A model generated the notes under the pieces. That model saw only the letters and a program-made list of their open reading frames with translations. It was not told the origin of the DNA and did no database searches. From the NCBI RefSeq assembly GCF_042956465.1, contig NZ_JBIBGL010000007.1:186001-250000 (forward strand): DNA of 64,000 nucleotides, given 5' to 3'. Origin of the DNA: Embleya sp042956465. Its GTDB lineage: Bacteria > Actinomycetota > Actinomycetes > Streptomycetales > Streptomycetaceae. Each line of letters starts with the position of its first letter. Positions within the stretch are counted from its first letter, which is position 1. Shown here piece after piece: positions 58,975 through 64,000 of the stretch. The translations under genes and the position numbers were made by a program.

Positions 58975-60194
58975 CGGTGGCCGTGGTGACCGGGATGGGC
59001 GTGGTGGCGCCGACGGGTCTGGGGACCCGACAACACTGGGCCCGCACGATGCGCGGGGAGGCCGCGATCGGCCGGATCACCGCCTTCGACCCGCAACGCT
59101 ATTCCAGCACGCTGGCGGGTGAGATCAGCGGGTTCGTGCCCACCGAGCACCTGACCAAGCGACTGCTTCCGCAGACCGATCGCATGACCCAACTTTCCCT
59201 GGTGGCCGCCGATTGGGCCCTGCGGGACGCGGCGGTGGAGGTCGCGTCCCTCCCGGAGTTCGGCATGGGTGTCGTGACGGCCGGTTCGGCCGGCGGTTTC
59301 GAGTTCGGCCACCGCGAACTGGACAAGCTGTGGCGCAAGGGACCGGAGCACGTCAGCGCCTACCAGTCGTTCGCGTGGTTCTACGCGGTGAACACCGGCC
59401 AGATCTCGATCCGCGAGGGACTGCGCGGCCCGAGTGGTGTCCTGGTGACCGAACAGGCCGGTGGTCTCGACGCGATCGCGCAGGCCCGGCGACGGGTCCG
59501 CGACGGGACGGCGGCGATGGTCTGCGGCGCGGTCGACGGCTCGCCCTGTCCGTGGGGCTGGGTGGCGCACCTTGCCGGCGGCCGGATCAGCACCTCCGAG
59601 GATCCGCTGCGCGCGTACCTGCCCTTCGATGTCGACGCCGCGGGGTACGTGCCGGGCGACGGCGGCGCATTGTTCGTGCTGGAGGCCGAGGAAGCCGCAC
59701 GGGACCGGGGCGTGACCTCGTGGCACGGCGAAATCGCCGGGTACGCCGCCACGTTCGACCCACCGCCGGATTCCGACCGGCCGTCGACGCTGCGCCGGGC
59801 GATCGAACTCGCCCTCGCCGACGCGAACATCGAGGCGGACGAGATCGACGTGGTGTTCGCGGACGGCTCGGGCCTGCCCGAACTCGACCGCGTGGAGGCG
59901 GATGCGCTGCGCGCGGTGTTCGGGCCGTACGGCGTGCCGGTCACCGTGCCCAAGACGATGACCGGGAGGCTCGGTGCCGGCGGAGCCGCCCTCGACCTGG
60001 CCACCGCCCTGCTGACGATGCGCCACGGGGAGATCCCGCCCACGGTGAACGTGTCCCGTCCGGTCCCGGAGTACGAACTCGACCTGGTGACCGAGCCGCG
60101 GCCCACGGCCGCCTCGGCCGTGCTCGTGGTGGCGCGTGGTTACGGCGGATTCAACGCCGCCATGGTGGTGACGAGGCGAAAGAGTGCCGGCTGA
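58971..60194 (+). CDS. Type II PKS chain-length factor (KS-beta)
   Basis: A 407-residue KS-like protein in which the catalytic Cys is replaced by Gln (V-T-E-Q-A-G-G-L-D, Gln about 162), the defining mark of KS-beta/CLF. It pairs with KS-alpha and sets the number of extensions. V-V-T-G-M-G-V-V-A-P-T-G opens the chain and V-V-A-R-G-Y-G-G-F-N-A-A closes it. ATG 58971 overlaps the KS-alpha stop. Chain length cannot be read by eye; residues lining the tunnel would need alignment. Confidence 0.96.
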   Translation: MTVAVVTGMGVVAPTGLGTRQHWARTMRGEAAIGRITAFDPQRYSSTLAGEISGFVPTEHLTKRLLPQTDRMTQLSLVAADWALRDAAVEVASLPEFGMGVVTAGSAGGFEFGHRELDKLWRKGPEHVSAYQSFAWFYAVNTGQISIREGLRGPSGVLVTEQAGGLDAIAQARRRVRDGTAAMVCGAVDGSPCPWGWVAHLAGGRISTSEDPLRAYLPFDVDAAGYVPGDGGALFVLEAEEAARDRGVTSWHGEIAGYAATFDPPPDSDRPSTLRRAIELALADANIEADEIDVVFADGSGLPELDRVEADALRAVFGPYGVPVTVPKTMTGRLGAGGAALDLATALLTMRHGEIPPTVNVSRPVPEYELDLVTEPRPTAASAVLVVARGYGGFNAAMVVTRRKSAG

Positions 60195-60215
60195 AGACGA
60201 TGGGAGACGGACGAA

Positions 60216-60473
60216 ATGAGTGAGTTGAGGCTGACCGACCTGGTCACGATCCTTCGGGAATGCGCGGGCGAGGACGAGATCTCGAACCTGGACGGGGACA
60301 TCCTGGACGCGGAGTTCGGCGAGCTGGGATACGACTCGATCGCGATGCTGGAGACCGCGTCCCGGATCCAGATCCGGTACGGCGTGGTGTTGTCCGACGA
60401 GGAAGTGGCCGAGGCCACCAGCCCGCGTGTGCTGCTGCACCTGGTGAACCGATCGCTCGCGGAGACCGCGTAG
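60216..60473 (+). CDS. Type II PKS acyl carrier protein
   Basis: An 85-residue ACP with the phosphopantetheine Ser in L-G-Y-D-S-I-A-M-L-E (Ser about 41). It has the helix pattern of aromatic-PKS ACPs (L-T-D-L-V-T-I-L-R-E-C-A at the start). It is third in the KS-alpha/CLF/ACP minimal set, 21 bases after the CLF stop. The ATG at 60216 is only weakly preceded by a purine-rich site. Confidence 0.95.
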   Translation: MSELRLTDLVTILRECAGEDEISNLDGDILDAEFGELGYDSIAMLETASRIQIRYGVVLSDEEVAEATSPRVLLHLVNRSLAETA

Positions 60474-60601
60474 CGAGGGTGCGGGCCGTCCTGCGGTGGG
60501 CTCGCACGACTCCCGAGTGTGAACAGCCCGAGAGTGAGCGGCCCGAGGCCGCACAGCGCGGGCCGAACAGCCCCGAGACCGAACCGCCCGAGGCCGATTC
60601 A

Positions 60602-60642
60602 CCAAGGCGCCGCCACCCTCGACGAGGGTGGCGGCGCCTTGG
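60602..60642. terminator. Bidirectional terminator
   Basis: A perfect 20-bp inverted repeat (60602-60621 with 60623-60642; CCAAGGCGCCGCCACCCTCG and its complement) sits between the convergent ACP gene and the methyltransferase gene. T-rich in neither direction, yet the strongest hairpin in the cluster. Confidence 0.8.
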
Positions 60643-60696
60643 TGCGCATGCGGTCCGGGCATGGATGCCGGCCGGTCGCGCCGGGTGTCGTCCGGG

Positions 60697-61875
60697 TCAG
60701 GACTCGCCCGCGTACCACAGCCGAGGGTCTTCGGTGCGCGGAATCCACGACGGCGGGCCCTGCTCGGTGTTGACGCCCTTGTCGAGCACGACGACGTTGT
60801 GGTGCACGTGGACGCCGGTCACCGTCAGCTCGGTCGTCGAAGGCGCACGATCCGCCGGGCGGATCTGCTCCTGATGGTTGAGCCCGTCGAGCAGCTTCTT
60901 GACGAATCCCATCGAGGTGGTGGTCGAGTCCAAGTCGGTGCTTCCGCCCCAACCCGGCCAGTAGGACGACTGGGTGTCCTCGATGATGTACCGCCCGCCC
61001 GGCCGCACATGCGGGAAGAGCTGTGCGAACGAGGTGAGCACGTGCTCACTGAAGTGGCTGCCGTCGTCGATCACCACGTCGAACGGGCCGTGTTCGCGGG
61101 CGAACCCGGCCAGGAACTCGGCGTCGCCCTGGTCGCCCTGCACGGTCTGCAGCCGGGGCTCGGTGATGCCGGTCTTGGGGTAGATGTCGAGTCCGTAGAT
61201 CCGGCCCCGCCAGAAGTAGTGCTTCCACATGCGCAGCGACGCGCCGCCGAGATTCGGATCGTTGTACCCCCCGACCCCGATTTCCAGCACCTTCACCCGC
61301 CGGTCCCGCAACGGTTCGAGGTAGTGCTGGTAGTGCGGGGTGTACCAGTGCCCGCCCCACTTGTCCGCGTCGAAGCGCACCGCGAGTTCGGTGAGGTCGG
61401 TGAACCGCCGAGAGATCGCCTCCACGAGCTGATGGGCGGCCAGTACGGCGGACCGCCGTTGCCGCAGCCACGGGTCGTCGGCGGCAAGGCCGTGCGGCTC
61501 GGTCGAATCCGCGATCACCAGCTCGCGGGTGCCGTCGTGACGGCCCGGAGAGAACACCGCACGGAGCAGCTCCGACAGATCCTGCCGGTAGGTCGCCGGC
61601 GGTCGTGGTGCCCGGCCCGCCTCGACCTCGCACGTGCCCGCGCCGAGGGTGAACAGGTAGTGCAACCGCTCGTTGTCGAAGCCGAGATCCAATTGCACCG
61701 TCGTCTTCTCGATGGGCTCGGGAAGCAGCCGGGTCCGAGCCGATATCTCGCTCAAGAGAGCCTCGGCGACTGCCGCGGCGCCCAGTTCCGCGATCGCGGC
61801 GTCCGTGTCGGCCGGTGGTAGGTCGGCCGCGGTGATCAGCTCGCTCAGTTGATGGTCGTCCATGATCGGCTTCAT
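60697..61875 (-). CDS. Sugar O-methyltransferase, MycE-like
   Basis: A 392-residue SAM methyltransferase of the MycE/ElmM class, about the 399 residues of MycE. The N-terminal helical domain is followed by the catalytic domain: K-V-L-E-I-G-V-G-G-Y (about 195-204), G-R-I-Y-G-L-D-I-Y-P-K-T-G and F-D-V-V-I-D-D-G-S-H-F-S-E-H. I-I-E-D-T-Q-S-S-Y-W supplies metal and general-base residues. Such enzymes methylate 6-deoxysugar hydroxyls of a finished glycoside. ATG 61875 follows GGGGAG. It is convergent with the minimal PKS and divergent from the activator gene. Confidence 0.88.
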   Translation of the reverse strand: MKPIMDDHQLSELITAADLPPADTDAAIAELGAAAVAEALLSEISARTRLLPEPIEKTTVQLDLGFDNERLHYLFTLGAGTCEVEAGRAPRPPATYRQDLSELLRAVFSPGRHDGTRELVIADSTEPHGLAADDPWLRQRRSAVLAAHQLVEAISRRFTDLTELAVRFDADKWGGHWYTPHYQHYLEPLRDRRVKVLEIGVGGYNDPNLGGASLRMWKHYFWRGRIYGLDIYPKTGITEPRLQTVQGDQGDAEFLAGFAREHGPFDVVIDDGSHFSEHVLTSFAQLFPHVRPGGRYIIEDTQSSYWPGWGGSTDLDSTTTSMGFVKKLLDGLNHQEQIRPADRAPSTTELTVTGVHVHHNVVVLDKGVNTEQGPPSWIPRTEDPRLWYAGES

Positions 61876-62039
61876 GGCTCACTCCCCTGGAGATAGTCGT
61901 CCGGGCATAACGGCGCGCTTAGGGTCACTCGGGACGCTAGGCCCGATTCCTCGGACGCCGCTCAAGGGGTGCTTGATCACCTCGGACTGTTCGAGGGCGT
62001 CCCGAGGACGATTCGAGGGCCGCGGTCCACGGTGGGGGA

Positions 62040-63191
62040 GTGGCGATACGGACGGACAGTGAACTCGGCCGGTCCCTTCTGACGGAGCGGGGTATGCAAT
62101 GGCTGTACGCACACGGCGGGGACCCCTACGCCGTGCTGATCCGCGCGGAGGACGACGACCGCGCGACGACGACCGCGCGGATCCGCGAGCTCGGGCCGCT
62201 CTACCGCAGTCACTCCGGTGCGTGGGTGAGCGGGAACTACGCGCTCGGCAGAAAGATCCTCGGTGATCCGCGGCTGGTTTCCCGCGTCTTGCACGGCCCC
62301 TGGGCGGGCGGGCCGGGGCCGGGCGAGGTGTTTTCCGCTCTTCCCGCGGTCGGGTTCGTTCCGGCGTGGGAGTCGGCCGACCCCGACCGGTGGGCGAGTA
62401 TCGCCGAGCGGCGGTGCGCGGCGGTGCTCGGCCGGCTCGGCGATTCCTTCGACCTGGTAGCCGATCTGGTGCGCCCGGTCCTGGTCGGCGTGGTCGGCGA
62501 GGTCTTCGCCGTGCCCTCGGCGGAGCGCGCGGCGTTCGGCCGGTGGTGCGATTCGGCGGCGACGGCGCTGGACGCGGTGTTGTGCCCGCCGACACTCCCG
62601 CGGGCTCGGGCGCTGATCGACGCGGTCGAGGGCCTTCGCTCCCTGCCGGCCCGGTCGACCGCTCCGGACGAGGAACTGCGCGCCTTCGCGATGACGGCCT
62701 CCGTGGTGGGCCTGGAGACGACGGCGAACCTGCTCGCGAACACGATGCTCGCGCTGCTCGACCGACCGGACCGGTGGCGGCTTGTGTGCGCCGACCCGAC
62801 GTGGGCGCGAAGCGCGGTGGAGGAGTCGTTGCGGCTCGATCCGCCGGTGCGGCTGGACAGTCGGATCGCGAACGAGGATCTGGAACTCGCCGGGCGGGCG
62901 ATCACCGCGGGCAGCGAGGTCGTGGTGTGCCTCGAAGCGGCGCACACCGACCCCGAACTGCACCGTGACCCCGGGCACTTCGATCTGCGACGGGAAACCG
63001 TCGCCGACCATCTCTCCCTGTCCGGCGGGCCGCCCTTCGCGGTCGTCGCACCGCTGGTGCGGGCCTCGGCGGCGGCGGTGTTGCGGGTGCTGGCCGCTCG
63101 GCTGCCGGCCGTGCGCCGGGCCGGACCCGTGGTGCGACGCCTCCGGGCCCCGGTCACCCAGGGCATCGTGCGATTTCCGGTCGCCTGCTGA
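62040..63191 (+). CDS. P450-like glycosyltransferase activator (DesVIII/EryCII type)
   Basis: A 383-residue P450 homologue that keeps the K-helix E-E-S-L-R-L-D-P-P (about 262-270) but has no heme-ligand Cys: the region that should read F-G-x-G-x-H-x-C is L-S-L-S-G-G-P-P-F-A-V-V-A-P-L. The I-helix acid-Thr region is G-L-E-T-T-A-N-L. This is the family of auxiliary proteins that bind and stabilise a partner glycosyltransferase rather than oxidise anything. The partner gene starts 50 bases downstream. GTG 62040 is the only fitting start. Confidence 0.9.
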   Translation: MAIRTDSELGRSLLTERGMQWLYAHGGDPYAVLIRAEDDDRATTTARIRELGPLYRSHSGAWVSGNYALGRKILGDPRLVSRVLHGPWAGGPGPGEVFSALPAVGFVPAWESADPDRWASIAERRCAAVLGRLGDSFDLVADLVRPVLVGVVGEVFAVPSAERAAFGRWCDSAATALDAVLCPPTLPRARALIDAVEGLRSLPARSTAPDEELRAFAMTASVVGLETTANLLANTMLALLDRPDRWRLVCADPTWARSAVEESLRLDPPVRLDSRIANEDLELAGRAITAGSEVVVCLEAAHTDPELHRDPGHFDLRRETVADHLSLSGGPPFAVVAPLVRASAAAVLRVLAARLPAVRRAGPVVRRLRAPVTQGIVRFPVAC

Positions 63192-63240
63192 GATGCGCAC
63201 CCCCGCAGCGAGCCACCCCCCTCTGGAAGGTCCTGCACCA

Positions 63241-64000
63241 TGCGTGTTCTGATCACATCGCTCGCCGTCGAAGCACACTTCAACGGCGCGGTCCCGTTGG
63301 CGTGGGCACTGCGCGCGGCCGGGCACGAGGTCCGGGTGGCGAGCCATCCGGCGCTGACCGAGAGCATCACCCGGGCCGGGCTGACCGCCGTGCCGGTGGG
63401 CGCCGACCACGTCCACCACGAACTCGTCCGCGACCTCGGTGCCGAACTCGACACCTTCTACCGCGACATCGACTTCACCGGGGAACGCGGCGACGACTAC
63501 GTCGCACTCAAGGGTGCCAACACGCTGCTCACCGCGACGTTCTACGCGCAGGCCAACAACGACTCGATGGTGGACGAACTGGTCGACTTCGCTCGGTACT
63601 GGCAGCCGGATCTGGTGATCTGGGAGCCGTTCACCTTCGCGGGCGCGGTGGCCGCGCGAGCCTGCGGGGCCGCGCACGCGCGGCTGCTCTGGGGACCGGA
63701 TCTGTTCCTGCGGATGCGGACGGCGTTTCGGCAGCGGATGGAGCTCCTGCCTGCGGAGTCGCACGACGACTCGCTGGAGGAGTGGTTGACCTGGACTCTC
63801 GACCGCTTCGGCTGCGCCTTCGACGAGGAGGTGGTGGTCGGCCAGTGGAACATCGACCAGATGCCGCCCGGCGTCCGGCTGCCGTCGGGTCGGCCGACCG
63901 TCCCGATGCGCTATGTCCCGTACAACGGCCGGGCGGTGGTGCCGGCGTGGCTGCGCGAGCCGCCGCGACGACCGCGGGTCTGTCTGACCCTGGGGATCAC
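63241..64000 (+). CDS. Activator-dependent glycosyltransferase, 3' end outside window
   Basis: The first 253 residues of a GT1-family (EryCIII/DesVII-type) glycosyltransferase: MRVLITSLAVEAHFNGAVP, then A-W-A-L-R-A-A-G-H-E-V-R-V-A-S-H-P (about 22-38). The acceptor-domain segment W-Q-P-D-L-V-I-W-E-P-F-T-F (about 121-133) and the linker P-R-V-C-L-T-L-G-I at the edge follow. The conserved donor-binding motif lies outside the window. The GGAAGG ribosome site precedes ATG 63241. It pairs with the P450-like protein directly upstream and should attach a nucleotide-activated deoxysugar to the polyketide. Confidence 0.92.

Noticed and set aside
57690..60194. One 834-codon fusion read through KS-alpha and CLF
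   Set aside because: The first part is out of frame with KS-alpha and reads as low-complexity text. The real CLF begins at ATG 58971 overlapping the KS-alpha stop.
62040..63191. A functional P450 hydroxylase
   Set aside because: The heme-binding Cys loop is absent. Together with the adjacent glycosyltransferase this identifies an activator protein.

Overview
The window is about 70% G+C, with dense GTG/ATG-start genes, 4-bp ATGA/GTGA stop-start overlaps and a SARP-type regulator. It also carries a mycothiol-dependent isomerase-type gene, a Flp/Tad pilus and a type II polyketide cluster. This points to a filamentous actinomycete of the Streptomyces/Embleya/Kitasatospora kind. No gene here fixes the genus.

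Left part (1-14 kb): a truncated MFS exporter, a cold-shock gene with a structured leader, and a large MFS symporter. Next come a two-gene unit (small protein plus a TPR protein) and a gene-free 1.8 kb stretch holding about 15 copies of a palindrome that run up to a TetR gene. After a second TetR gene lie small housekeeping-like genes (YbjQ family, VOC family) and a small gene behind three TetR-type operators. A 248-aa conserved protein follows, and directly behind it is a short RNA region in which two tRNAs appear with their 3' halves placed before their 5' halves (apparently circularly permuted tRNA genes).

Middle (14-26 kb): a mycothiol-dependent isomerase-like enzyme, a pentapeptide-repeat protein, and a lower-G+C pair for a lipoprotein and a secreted protein. 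A membrane protein with a decayed Mrr-type nuclease domain and a large 29-bp tandem repeat array follow. Then come a toxin-antitoxin-like pair, an ECF sigma factor with its putative membrane partner, a secreted collagen-like protein and a cytochrome P450.

26.8-39.4 kb: a complete Flp/Tad pilus operon (CpaB, TadZ, TadA, TadB, TadC, Flp pilin, three TadE/F/G-like pseudopilins). It ends in a 1,584-aa LysM-BTAD membrane protein; a convergent prepilin peptidase follows.

39.5-46.7 kb: a five-gene, fully overlapping operon, MoxR AAA ATPase - vWA-like protein - 977-aa protein with a degenerate GH13 amylase-like C-terminus - TIR protein - SLATT-like membrane protein. Its make-up matches NTP-dependent conflict (immunity) systems and it is the best defence-system candidate here.

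46.7-50.8 kb: a terpene synthase with unusual metal-binding motifs, a flavin monooxygenase-like gene, a Cys-rich protein with a 57-aa upstream gene, and tRNA-Leu(GAG).

51-64 kb: the left part of a type II aromatic polyketide cluster. It has a TylF-type methyltransferase, an atypical response regulator with two TTA codons, a SARP, a secreted protein, a cyclase, a SnoaL-like protein, a ketoreductase-type SDR, an ABM monooxygenase and KS-alpha/CLF/ACP. A sugar O-methyltransferase, a heme-less P450-like activator and its activator-dependent glycosyltransferase (cut by the window edge) follow. The product is expected to be a glycosylated aromatic polyketide carrying an O-methylated sugar.
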